Shown: positions 34,186-46,399 of the stretch, one piece after another
How positions within the stretch are numbered: position 1 is the first letter of the stretch
Layout of the letters: every line of letters begins with the position of its first letter
NCBI GenBank assembly: GCA_003313425.1
Contig: NHZP01000022.1
Location: 930,001 to 994,000 of the forward strand
DNA: 64,000 nucleotides
Origin: Pseudopyrenochaeta lycopersici
Lineage: Eukaryota; Ascomycota; Dothideomycetes; Pleosporales; Pseudopyrenochaetaceae
Reading direction: 5' to 3'
The notes under the pieces: generated by a model
Database searches by the model: none
Seen by the model: the letters and a program-made list of their open reading frames with translations, nothing else
What the model was told of the DNA's origin: nothing
Program-made: the position numbers and the translations under genes

Positions 34186-35949
34186 TAATAGTAGATCATA
34201 CAGCGCTTTGGCTCCTCTCCGTAGTTAACATACAGTTACTTAAGCTGTTACCTCTTAGGTAAGTTTAACAGTAAGGTAGTACTAACGTACTAGGACTAGA
34301 TCCTATCCCCCCTTAGTTAAGCTTTAGGATAGCCCTCGCACGATAGTTAATTTACAATGCTATCCTCTACTACCAGTTTAGCTAAAATTTTGCAAGCTAT
34401 TCCCCCTTAGTTAAGCTTTAGAATAGCCTAGAATTTACTAGGTTTCCTTACTAGTAACCTATTTCGCACCTTAGTACCTGCTCTTTACGCTACCTAAACG
34501 CTAGGATTATTATTAATAAGACACGTCCTATTATTCCCTTCCTTAAATAGGAATACTCTAGGGATTATTCCTACTTTTACACACTACAGTCTATACGTGT
34601 GTTTTAATTACGCGCACGTGCTGCCTTAAGCACGTATTTACCCTCTAAAACTTCCTAATTAGGTAATTCTCTAAACTTAGCCTGTGCATAACACTCTTAA
34701 GTATTTCTCCTAGTCCTAGTAACCTTACCTAACTAACAATACTACTTAACTAATAGTTAAATCTTAAGTCTGCTTACTAAAGCTTAAGGATTCCCTCTAG
34801 TTTTACTTTAACTTTTACTTTTACCTCTACATCTACTCTTACTTCTATCTAACCTTCTTTATTTAGCCTAATAGCAGACAGCTCTTATAATAAAGAGTCC
34901 TCTAGCTAGCGGCCTAAATTTTAAGCCTATTAGAAAGACAACGCGTTAGCTAAAACACAGGCGGCTTATAATTAACTTAGGGAAAGAGCTCGTTAACGCC
35001 AGGAGAAGAACAAGAATAAGGCTATAGAGGATTCAGAACTAGTTATCTTAGAGAACCCTGTTATTAAAGACATAGAGTACCCTAAATTTGCGCTAATAAG
35101 CTCCCGTGCTAACTTATTAACTAAGAAAGTTAACCTATATTCCTTCTCTCGCGATATAACACAGCGTGCTATAGGAGCTTATTAGATATAGCTACGTAAG
35201 GAAGCTGCTAATCTAGGTCTCCCTAAGGACTTTAATAACTATCTTCCTCTAGGTAGCCTTCTAGGTTTGCTACTATCTGCGAGCTTAAGTCTACCTACTT
35301 CTATTTAGTAATTAGCACCCTTAGGTATCTAGCTTATAAAGAACTACCCTAGTAAGTTCTTAAGCCTTAAGCCTACATAACTTACACGCCTAATAACACT
35401 ATTTAGGTGTGCCCTATATACTCTTAACAAGGATAAGAAGTTATTAGAGACACGCTACCTTAACACTTCTACTCTAAAGCAGGAACTAACTAAATAATAA
35501 CGTAGCTTTACTTAATAAAAGGATAAGCTAGTTAAAGAATATAATAAGCTCAGCGAGTAGTAGAATAAGCTTATCGCTAACTACAAGACCTTAGAAGGTT
35601 TATTATAAGAAATTAAGAATAAGCGTAACTCTGCGTTGCGCGACCGTCTATTATCTAGCTCTCCTAAGGTTTTAGGCCTTACTAGACTCACCCTATTACA
35701 GCTAGCCCTAGGAGCTACAAATAAGCCTCTACTAGGAGGAATAAGTATACCTACACAAATCCTCTTATAAGGTAACGCAGTAGGCGGTATTCTTAATAAG
35801 TTTAGTTCCCCTTAGCGTGTTCCGCTCTTAACTAACCTTCCTCTTACTCGCGAATACTAAACATCCCTAGGCGACACAGTAACGCTAAGCCCTTATCTAA
35901 CTAAGCTTTACTATAAGATTAAGGGGTTATATTAGTTCTTATCTATAAA

Positions 35950-36199
35950 TGTAATGGGCTGCGCCCTTTAAGCAGGAGAGGCTTCGCTACTATCGCACGG
36001 GGAAAGAACTCCTTAATCTCCTCTGCCCCCTTTTCTTATCAGCTCGTACAAGTTAGCAGCTAGAGGAGCACGTTCCTCTTCACTCGTACGAACATATATA
36101 TATATCCTCTAAGGATACCTGTAACCTCTTCTCTATCTTTCTCCTTCTGTAGTATAGGACAAATGCACACTCGTTAGTTAGGCCTCTTCGCCCATAACA
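35950..36199 (+). repeat. Z2 5' LTR
   Basis: 250 bp, TG...CA, preceded by ATAAA. Partner at 45211-45460, whose first dinucleotide has decayed to TA. Confidence 0.88.
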
Positions 36200-36883
36200 T
36201 AAGGAGAAAGATTAACAACCTAAAAAATAATGGACGGACACCAAGGGCCCTTAAACTAACAAGCGTACGAGCTATAACAACAAGAGCACCAGATGCAGAT
36301 GACAGGAGCCTTAGGACAGCAGCAACACCAGCTGCACCAGCACGCACCTCAGCAACACCAGTTGCATCAGCACGACCCCCGATAACTACGCAATAACCAA
36401 CCCTCAGCAGAAGATCTATTAGCAACAGTTAACTCCTTATAAGACAGCCTTAATAAGTTAACTAGTTAATAGTAGAGCCAGCTGTATAAGTTATTGCAGA
36501 ACCAAGTTTAGGAGCTAAAGAACTTAGTCGCCGAATTAAGCAGTGCACAGATAGCACGCACAGTCTCTACCCCCTTTTTAACAGAATAGCAAGACTCTCC
36601 TATATAAGAGACTAGGAAACTAAGACTACTAAATGTAGAAGTCTTTAAGAAAAGCTCGCATAAGTAATATCTTTAATAGAAAATAAAGGTCTAAGCAAAG
36701 CTATACAGAGACCGTGCAGCCTACCTAGACGATAACAGTAGAGTGAATTACGTTATCACTCGTACAACAGGCTAAGCGTTTAACGCCCTTAGCCTATATG
36801 TAATAAACCTTATAAATAGGCTAGCAACGCTATCTCTTCTTAAGCTATAGTCCTACCTTAATAACTTCTTTAAGGACCCTATA

Positions 36884-39659
36884 CAGACTTGTCGGCAATA
36901 TGTGCTTATCAATGTTCTTATCAATCAATATCAATATTCATCCAAGTAGGCAATATCAATATGGGATATCGTTATCAATTCAATATTGATAAGTATTGAT
37001 AAGGGCACGTGCACACCCACTTCTCACCACCTTTTTGCTTTTTTCGCCTTTTTTCGCCTTTTTTGGTGTTCTTCCGCGCCCTTTCGCGTCCTTTCGCGTT
37101 TTCCTTTTTTGCACCTTTTGCGTGCAAATCCCAGGGTATCTACCGGTTTATCTCTCTGCTGCATGCTCCACAACCACCGCCATAAACCATTCTACAACGT
37201 TATGGCCTCCCAGAACTCCCAAGGTCGGCCTATCCGACCTCCTTCCTCCTCATCCACACCCTCTCTACCCACTACGCCTTCCTCCAGAGCCTCTCCTAGT
37301 CCATGGCGCTTCCTCAATGACAAACCACATCGACCTGACCGTAGCCGTGAGGACGTAAAGTCAAGAAAGAGGCGTGCTGCTGATATATGGACACACTTTC
37401 GGAAGCCAGAGAATGATGAGGCAATGCGCGATAAGTCAGGGCAATCACTGATGTATTGTAAGGACTGTGACGGCTATGGGAAACCCTGGGCTACTGCTAT
37501 TACCACTAACGCTAGGACTCATATGGCGAATCTACATCAAGTCTACGTTGATGTTGAAGAGCCGAAGGGAAAGAAAGTACGGCAAGTCTCTCTCCAAGCA
37601 GCCCTTCAAATGTCGGTAAAGAAGCAGGTAGAGAAGAATACCGAGGATGTGGAGGAGGTTCTTACGAAGGCGCTTAACAAAGACGCCTTCTACGAGGCAC
37701 AAATCCAGCTTGTTACTCGCCGCCGCTTGCCTTTCAACTGTGTTGAATGGCCAGAATACCAAGCGCTCCTAATGGCAGTTAATCCAGAGGTCGAAAACCT
37801 ACTTATCGAGTCACACACTACTATACCTGTCCACATTGAGCGAAGCTTTAAAACACACTACGCTACCATTAAGGAGCGCCTACACAGGGCAAAGTCTCAA
37901 ATCCACTACTCTATCGATCTCTGGTCATCGGCAAACCGGAAATCATTCCTTGGCATCTGCGCGCAATTCGTTGGACACGACTACACCCTCCGCAAAGCTC
38001 TCCTCTCCCTCCCACAGTGTCGCTTCTCTCACAGCGGCGAGACGATGGCAAGGCATATTCTCGAGACAATACAAGCCTATGAGGTTACGGAGAAGACAGG
38101 CTATATTATTGGGGATAATGCTTCCAGTAACGACACTTGTTGTAGGGCTATTGCAAATGCTCTTACAAAAATTGGGGTGGAATTCAATGCAAAAAAGAGG
38201 CGGATTCGATGCAGCGGTCATATAATCAATCTATCTCTTGATGCCTTCCTCTTTGCAACTACAGTAGAAGCCCTTGAGGCTGCCATTGAGGCTGCAAAAG
38301 AGGAGTCTGATATCACTGTGGTTGAAGCATTGCAAGAGCAGCTTCGTGAGAAGAGAGGCGACAAGAAAGGCAAAAGAATGCGACTCCTTAACGAGGCTAG
38401 GTGGCAGTCCAATGGAGCGCTTGGGAGCCTCCATGGTATCGCTGTCTATATTCGCTCCTCCACTATATTGACTGATGAGTGGGAGGCACTTGCTGGGAAG
38501 CTTCTGGGCATCGATAACGCAACACGCTGGAACTCCTGGTACAAGTTGATTGCATTGGCCGTTGAGAAGCAGGATGCTTTGAATAAGTTCTGTCAAAAGC
38601 ATCATAGAGCCCTTGGTGGCGCTGTTCTTTCTGCGGAAGATTGGGAGACTCTTACAATGACTCTTGAATTCTTACAGCCATTTAATCAAGCAACACTTAC
38701 ACAGGAAGCTAACTGGTCATCGCTTGACCAAGCTCTCTGGACAATGGATATCCTCTTTAAACACTACGAGGAAGCAAAGGTATGTTGCTGATAAAAAACT
38801 TATTTATACTGCTAATCTTAAGTAGATTCAATATAAAAACAACTCCCATATAGTCAACTCCATTAATATGGGGTGGTATGTCCTTGACAAGTATTACAAA
38901 TCCTCTGACGAAGCGCCTGCCTATACCACAGCCCTCCTCCTCCATCCCCGACGCCGCCTCAAGTATATTGATATCAATTGGGTATCCTCCTGGAGAGAAC
39001 CGGCCCTTACTACCGCAAGAGAGATTTGGGCAAATTATAAGGATCTGCCTCTTCTAAAGTCGCAGAAGGAGGCGGATAATTCACAACCAGAACTCTCAAA
39101 ATTTGAGAGGCTTGCGGCGGAGCTTGACGTTATGGAAGAGGAGGAAGAGGAGGATGAATTCGAGAAATTTGTGAACGCAAAGCCTTGTAAGATCACTTGC
39201 TCTCCTTTGGAGTGGTGGTGTAAAGAGGAGCAGCGACTAGAATACCCTCGGCTTCATCAAATGGCGATGGATATCCTTTCTATTCCTCCAATGTCTGATG
39301 AAGCCGAGCGCGTCTTCTCAGGCGTACGGAGAACTATCTCATGGGACAGAGCTAGGCTAGGAGCATGGATTGTGGAGATGACAGAGGTTCTGGGTAATTG
39401 GAATAAGAACGGGCTTATCCAGACACTCTACATACCGGCAGAAGATCCTGGCAATATCACAGCCGAAGTAGAAAGCGATGACAATGGGCTTTCCGGACTA
39501 TAGGTGCCCAAAGTGTCTGAAACACCATAGATTCTATATGCTAGTCCCAATCGGGTGATTCTTGGCAATATTATCAATTCAATATCAATCTTGGGTCTGG
39601 ATATCAATTCAATATCAATATCACCCTTATCAATCAATATTGAATTGCCGACAAGTCTG
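36884..39659 (+). mobile_element. hAT3: intact hAT transposon, innermost layer
   Basis: 2776 bp. TIRs are CAGACTTGTCGGCAAT at 36884 and its complement ending at 39659, with the perfect 8-bp duplication ACCCTATA at 36876-36883 and 39660-39667. Subterminal arrays of TATCAATCAATATCAAT-type words flank the gene at both ends. Normal composition and an intact spliced gene contrast sharply with the RIP-degraded host element, so insertion happened after RIP. Probably an autonomous and recently active copy. Confidence 0.95.
37202..39503 (+). CDS. hAT3 transposase, intact
   Basis: 751 residues from two exons, 37202-38779 and 38826-39503, with a 46-nt GT-AG intron. The splice joins HYEEAK to IQYKNNSH. 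Visible: Ser/Pro-rich N-terminus, BED-like zinc finger (YCKDCDGYG then THMANLH), catalytic core with GDNASSNDTC and CSGHIINLS, ATRWNSWYKL, and C-terminal dimerisation region with EYPRLHQMAMDILSIPPMS and AERVFS. The frame is open back to 36986, but the start at 37202 (MASQNSQ) is preferred because the upstream part is Phe-rich and unlike the family. Same architecture as the hAT1 protein, but a different intron position and only distant similarity. Confidence 0.92.
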
Positions 39660-41049
39660 ACCCTATAGTAAGAGAGAAAGCCCTTAAATACCTCCGTACG
39701 ACTAAGTAAGGAAGAACAGAATTCAACCCTTATGTCTAAGTGTTTAACCTTAAGCTCCTTAAAGCTAGGTTAGATAACGCAAGCTACGTTTAGAAGATTA
39801 ACTATCTTAAGAGCAGCTTAAATAGTAAGCTGCTAAGGACTTAAGTAGGTTATTAACCACTGTTTAGAGAAACGTACGAAGAGTTCGTACAACAGACTAG
39901 AGTAACCTAGGAAAATTTAAGAGCTATAGAGAGAATTACTATAAGTAAGAGCTATATAGGTAAAGCGTATAACACGTAGAGCTAACTAATAACCTAAAGA
40001 GATAATAATAAGATAGACTAGACAACTTCTGTAGGAGCTTACTAGCTCCGTGCGAAACCTAGAAAAGAATTCTAGGGAACACGTAAATAGGTCTAAGAAA
40101 GAAAAGAGAACAGCGCCTATTTAAGGTGCAGTCTGCATAACTACTAAGTAGCCTAGTGTACAACAAAGTTATTAAACAGCTAAGAAGGCTATTGTACGAG
40201 ACAGGTTAATAAACTTATAAAACTTATAAAGATTGTATCTGCAACTACTAAATAAGCAACAGAATCCCTATCCTCCTTAGATAAGGGAAAAGAGTAGCTC
40301 TAGCACAAAGTTATGTGCTAGAGCCCGCATAAGTCTAAAACCTTATATAAATAATAAGGTTACTTTTACTACAGCTAGTAACTATAAAACCTATATCTGT
40401 AAATATTATTATTAATTCTGTATAACTAGCTACTGCTATAATTAATAATAGTTGCTGCACCTACTGTTTATTAAGTAAGAAACTTATAAGGGACTTAAAC
40501 TTACTACGCATCAAGATCCTCCCTATTAAGATTAAAGGGGTAAACAAATAAAAGAGTATAGTGTTGTACGTCACTAAATTTTTATTAGACGTAGGAGGAA
40601 TACAGCAGCACGTAGCTGCGTACGTTACCCTAACTACTTACTAATATAATATAATCCTTAGGAAGACTTAGTTAGAGAGCATTAAAAGCGTTATTAACGC
40701 AGAGAAGAAACTTCTGTACTTAAAAGTATATAAGGTTACTATACGCAGTATAGAACACGCTACCCTAGACTTTAGCTGTACCCTAGTATTAGCTATAGCT
40801 TTCTAACACTACGTACGATACTATAGATAAAGCTATAGTAAGACTTAAATCTTTACTGCAAGCCTAAGAGATATTAAGAAAGCACTACACCTAAAGGTCT
40901 AGAAAACACTACAGGAAATATGCAACGCCCTGCTAGCTTACGTACGACCTTATCTAAAGATGTTCCTACCTAAGGAAGGAAATAAGCTACCCCTATAGCA
41001 AGGCCTATAATAAGACTACGTAATAGAGTTAGAAGAGAAGGATAGATAG

Positions 41050-41720
41050 AAGCTAGAGATACTGTACGGACCTCTCTACGTAATGTTAAGAGATAAACTC
41101 TTAGTACTAAGGAAGACGCTATTAGACCTCCTAGATAAAGGGTTTATCCGTGTAAGCAGCTTACTAGCGGCCTTACTTATACTATTCATACGTAAGCTAG
41201 GAGGAGGACTACGATTCTGTGTAGACTACAGAGCTCTTAACGCCCTAACTAAGAAGGACTGTTACCTACTACCTCTTATACGTAAGACGTTAAACTAAAT
41301 TAGACAAGCTATATAGTATACTAAGCTAGACGTTACTGCAGTATTCTATAAGATAAGGATAAGTAAAGGATTAGAATAGATAACTACGTTTTAAACATAA
41401 TTCAGATCGTACAAGTAGCTAGTAACGCCCTTTAGCTTAGTAAATGTACTAAGTACCTTCTAGAGGTATATTAACTAGGCCCTATAAGACTTTTTAGACG
41501 ACTTCGCCTCTGCATACCTAGATAATATCCTTATCTTTACTAAAGGATCCCTCTCTTAGTACTACGCCTACGTACGAAAAGTATTAGATTACCTATAAGA
41601 AGCAGGACTACACCTAGAACTAAGTAAATACGAGTTTAATATTTAGTGTATAAAGTACCTTAGCTTTATCCTAGAAGCACAGAAGGGTATATCTATAGAC
41701 CCTAAGAAAGTCTAAGCTAT
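41050..41720 (+). pseudogene. Z2 reverse transcriptase relic
   Basis: A stop-free stretch at 41083-41298 keeps LDKGFIRVSS, GGGLRFCVDYRALNALTKKD and LPLIRKTLN, the RT entry region of Ty3/gypsy pol. The catalytic YLDNILIFT follows near 41515-41545. Stops elsewhere rule out function. Confidence 0.85.
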
Positions 41721-42699
41721 TTAAGAATAGGAGGCCCTAATAATAGTTAAAGGCGTATAAGGATTCTTAGGGTTTACTAACTTCTATAGATACTTTATCC
41801 TAAACTTCTCCTAACTAGCAGAGCCTCTCGTACAGCTAATAAGAAAAGAAGAGAAATTCCTGTAGGACACAGAATAAGAGCAGAGTTTCTAGGCTCTTAA
41901 GGATATATTCTTAGCAGATAAAGTCCTCGCTACTTTCTTACCTAAATAACAGATAATAGTAGAATATAACTCTTTAGGCTTTACTATAGGCGGGGTACTA
42001 TTATAAGAAGACAAGCAAGGAACCTTTTACACAGTAGCTTACCTCTTAAGGAAATTTCTAGCGCATAAGAGTAACTACCTAATTTATAATAAGAAGGTGC
42101 TAGTAGTTATTACATGCCTAAATAAATAGGACGCAGAACTCCATAGCGTATAAGAATTTAAAGTAATTACTAACTATAAGAACCTAGAGTACTTTATAAA
42201 GAAGTAAAAGATAACAGAATAATACGTATAATAGTTAGTCTACCTATTACAGTTTAATAATATGAAGCTGTAGTACCGTCTAGGCAAAGAGAATACCTAA
42301 GCGGACGCACTATCTAGAAGAGACTAGGACCTACTATAAGGAACGGACAACAGCCGCCTAGTAAGTAGAGAGTTTGTTATATTAGTACTAGCCTAATAGT
42401 AAGATCTAACAGTTATAGGGGTTATATAAACTCCTACGTTAACCCTTAACAGCTTAATTATAGCTGAGTCCCTACTAAAAGCTCTAATCCTTAAAGACTT
42501 AATCGCTAAACACTAGGACTAAGCTGTACGAGACAACTTAACCTATTAGGAAGTCTACGACGCTATAAAGCTAGGTGCTAGGTCGCTACCTAGCATAATA
42601 AAGAAACTTACTATATTACTAGGAGATTACATAATTAACTTAGAGAGAAAGCTCTAATAGAGATCTAGGATCTAGGCGCCTGAAAATAAACCCCTTTGT

Positions 42700-43500
42700 A
42701 CAGGAATTATCTAGCAAGTATATCTAGCTATGCAAACAGGTTACCTAGGAAGAGAAGAAACGTACTGCACGCTAGCTAGTACCTAGTACTAGCTAGGTAT
42801 GAGCGAAAATGTCTGCTAATTCGTACAGAATTGCAGCTTATATAGATAAAGCACCCTGTAGAGAGACGGTAAGCATAGATACCTACGCCCGTTACTAGTA
42901 CCTAGTCGTACGTAGTAAGACTTAACAGTTAACTTTATTACTAGTCTACTACTATTATCTAGCTGCACTAACCTAATAGTAGTTAAAGACTGCCTAGGTA
43001 AAGGCGTAATACTAATCCTACTTAAGATAATTAAAGCAGATAATGTAGCCTAGGTATTTGTATAAGAAGTCTTCCGCTACTATAAGCTCTCTAGGTCTAT
43101 TATATTAAACAGGGGCACGTAATTTATAAGCAAACTATAGGGAAAAATCTATAAACTCTTAAGAGTATAGAGAAACCTGTTAATAGCCTACTACCTATAA
43201 ACAGACAGTACTATAGAACGCGCGAATAGTAATATTAAAGCAGTTAGTTGAATCTTTTATAACTACGACTAGAACAACTAGGCAACGCTATACCTAATCC
43301 TTAAGCTAATGCTAAATACTTGTATAAACTCCTCTATAGGCGTCGCTCCTTTCTTCCTTCTATACGGCTATCTAAACTCGCCCTTCCTAGAGCTACCTAG
43401 GAAATTAGCTAGCAGCAACCTACTTGATAGAGTAACACCCCCTAGCGAACAAGTAGAAAGCATTATACAAACGCTAAAATAAGCTGCTAACTAGGCTGTC
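42700..43500 (+). pseudogene. Z2 integrase relic
   Basis: Follows the RNase H relic in the order RT, RNase H, integrase that defines Ty3/gypsy. Includes a decayed zinc-binding H2C2 part near 42720-42860 and core strands near 42900-43100. Frame broken by many stops. Confidence 0.65.
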
Positions 43501-43813
43501 TCAGCTATAACACACGCTTAACAATAACAGGAAGCACAGGCGAATAAGACACGTCGCCCAGCTCCTAAGTATAAGGTTAGAGACTAAGTATAGTTAGACC
43601 TTAGGCACGTACGAACTACACGCAGAAGTAAGAAACTTAACTAGAAAAGTAAGAAGTACTAAGTCGCCTACGTACGAGACCCCTATTAAGTTAAGCTTTA
43701 TATACTATAGAGAACTAAATTATACTATATAGAGAAGCTAAGACTAGCTGCTAAAGACCCCTTCCTATCATAACAAACTAACAACTTAAACCCCGCTACT
43801 ATTATTGTATAAG

Positions 43814-43980
43814 ATAACAACCTATAGGAAGACTACCTTAAATAGGTAATTAAGAACATCTAAGATAAGCGCTTATAAAATTAATATAACGAGTTCTATA
43901 TAAAATAGGAGGGGTACTATAACCTAACTTAGGAGCTAGAAGAGAATCTTATTACTACAGAAGCCTATAAGAAATAGAGG
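43814..43980 (+). pseudogene. Z2 chromodomain relic
   Basis: Reads YNEFYIK-stop-EGY followed by ELEENLITTEAYKK, a chromodomain in which the aromatic-cage Trp codons have become TAG. Places Z2 in the chromovirus branch, whose integrases target heterochromatin marks. Confidence 0.75.
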
Positions 43981-45210
43981 ACTTATACACAGCCCGTACA
44001 GCTACTATCTAGGAAACTACTAAAAAGTTAGAGAAATAAGCTAGTATAAGCTAACTAACCCTGTATAAGGCCCTCTAACCTAAGACGTCTAAGAAACGTT
44101 TATCCTCCTCAGGCTTAGTAAGGACTCGACCCTAACCTTAACTACGCTAAGGAACAGAGACTCTGTTAGAAGGTAGGAGAGGTAGAGTACGCCTAGCTAT
44201 ACAAGACGCACTGTAATCCTGCCACACGTAATTAGAGTAAGCCCTGCTCTACTTACTAGTAATAGAGACACACCTAGTAAAGGCTGTAAACGTACAACAC
44301 TCTTATATAGCCTTAGTATAGTTATTAGAACAGAAGTTAGCATTAAGAGAACTACAGCTATAGATAAGGTAGGCTTTAAGGTAGAATTAATAACTAGAGA
44401 GAAGTTACTAAGTGTTAATTATATAACAAGTAATAATAGGAGAGAAATTATTAAGACTATAGCCCTACTAAGCATTATATAGGGATTAATTAACAGGACG
44501 AAGGAAGAATTTAGTAATGTAAACTAGCTTAGGCTAAATAACGTTAGACATAGAAAAGAAAAGAAGAATAAGACGTATAGAAGTAGTTATAAAGAGACGG
44601 TAAAACTTGTCTATAACTAGAGTATCTAGGATATACTAGATTATATAGTTAGTAGAGAGAAGAGACGCATTACCCTAAGCAGCAGGAATAATAATACTAG
44701 CAGGTTAAGTTTAGTTAGGAGCAGTTTAAGTAAGCTAAGCGTAAGTAACCTAAGTAATGTTAGCCCTAGCAGCTGCGTGCGTAGACATGATGTTACTAGC
44801 AGTTATACGAGTAAGATAGTTTACACTACCGCTATAACTACTAGGACTCTACACACTGCGATTAGGCTAACTAGCTAAGGGAGCTGCTTTAGGAGGCATA
44901 TTAGTAATAATAGGAAGACAAGTCGTACGCAAGTAAGTTAAAGTTAAGCAGTAAAAAAGGAAGAAAGAGTTAGAGGAAAAGCTCTTTATATGCGCACGAG
45001 CGAGCAAATAACTAACCTCTCCTCTACTTCACGTTATTAGGTAACAATAACAGGTAAAAGAGGAAAATTGCTTGTAAACGAATAAGAAAAAGTACACGCA
45101 ACATCTCTACTTTTGCAGCACGATAACATAACACTACCTATATAAGTACAAGGTTAAGGTTAAACTACGTACGAAGAAGTAACACAGTTATTTAAGGAGG
45201 AGGAGGGTAT

Positions 45211-45460
45211 TATAATAGGCTGCGCCCTTTAAGCAGGAGAGGCTTCGCTACTATTACATAGGGAAAGAACTCCTTAATCTCCTCTACCCCCTTTTCTTAT
45301 TAGCTTATATAAGTTAGCAGCTAGAGGAGCACGTTCCTCTTTGCTTGTACGAACATATATATATATCCTCTAAGGATACCTGTAACCTCTTCTCTATCTT
45401 TCTCCTTCTGTAGTATAGGACAAATGCACACTCGTTAGTCAGGCCTCTTCGCCCATAACA
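45211..45460 (+). repeat. Z2 3' LTR
   Basis: 250 bp, same length as the 5' LTR, followed by ATAAA. Visible differences are transitions. Confidence 0.88.
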
Positions 45461-46399
45461 ATAAAGAATAAGTAAATTTAGGTGCCTCTAGTATACTCTA
45501 GGGGTCTTAATCTTTATAGGTAGATTATAAAGATGCTTAACTATTTTAAAAATAACAGGTTAGACTAGTAACATAATAATATACAAGCATAATTTATCTT
45601 TTAAGCTACTAGCAGTTCTGCTTAAACCTTACTATAAGAGTCTAATAGGTTTTTATATTAATATAAGGACAACTTTAAGTATTTTTATATCCTTAACTCT
45701 ATCTTTAGTAACTATAACTACTACATTACAGCAGAACAGTAATATAATGCTTTAGTCTTCCTAGAATATAGCTTACTAGAATACCCTACTATAGTTAAAG
45801 CATAGGCTCTATTCTAGACAGAGTTTAACGCTATTACTACTTAGCTTAGATAGATTACTATAACTTAAGCGTATAAGCTTTAGGCTAAGCTTCTAGGCTA
45901 TCTCTAACAGAGCCTTAGCAGCGCGCCCGCTGTCTATACCGCTGCTAACTTCTAATCTCTTTACAATATAATTAATAATGTATGTTAGAGCTACGACCTC
46001 TAGCAATTGCCTTAGTATCTCGCTAATTAAATAAAGGGGCGTAACGCGCTAGCTAGACTAAGCCTAGCACCGCCTCGTAAATTTATTCTAAGGATAGCAG
46101 CGGATAAGCCTATTAAGAAAGCTAGTAAGCCTGCTCTAGGCCTACGTCCGTTATTTAAAGACAATAGAATAAGTAACTACAAGCTAGCTAACAGTCCTAA
46201 GCCTTACAACGCGGACTCCAGCCGTAACTAGTATTAAGGAAATCCGCGCAGTAACCTAGCTACTAATTATTACGTGCACGCAAGCCTAGAAACTAGTAAC
46301 TCTAACTATAAAGAAGCCTCTAACAGCAACAGTAACAAAGCTAAAGATGTTATTTATTTAGGGGAAGAGTAACCCTAGATAAAAGTCCTTTATCTAGGG

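Larger units (their letters stand above)
35950..45460 (+). mobile_element. Ty3/gypsy chromovirus Z2, nested in Z1
   Basis: 250-bp LTRs at 35950-36199 and 45211-45460, 5-bp duplication ATAAA at 35945-35949 and 45461-45465, and a purine tract AAGGAGGAGGAGGG before the 3' LTR. Plus strand: gag relics 36200-36883 and 39668 onward, RT from about 41050, RNase H and integrase to about 43500, chromodomain at 43814-43980, then about 1.2 kb of unexplained 3' sequence. RIP-degraded. hAT3 is inserted in gag. Confidence 0.9.

Noticed and set aside
36174..36425. 83-codon minus-strand frame at the Z2 5' LTR
   Set aside because: It straddles the LTR edge and low-complexity CAGCA-type sequence; not a gene.
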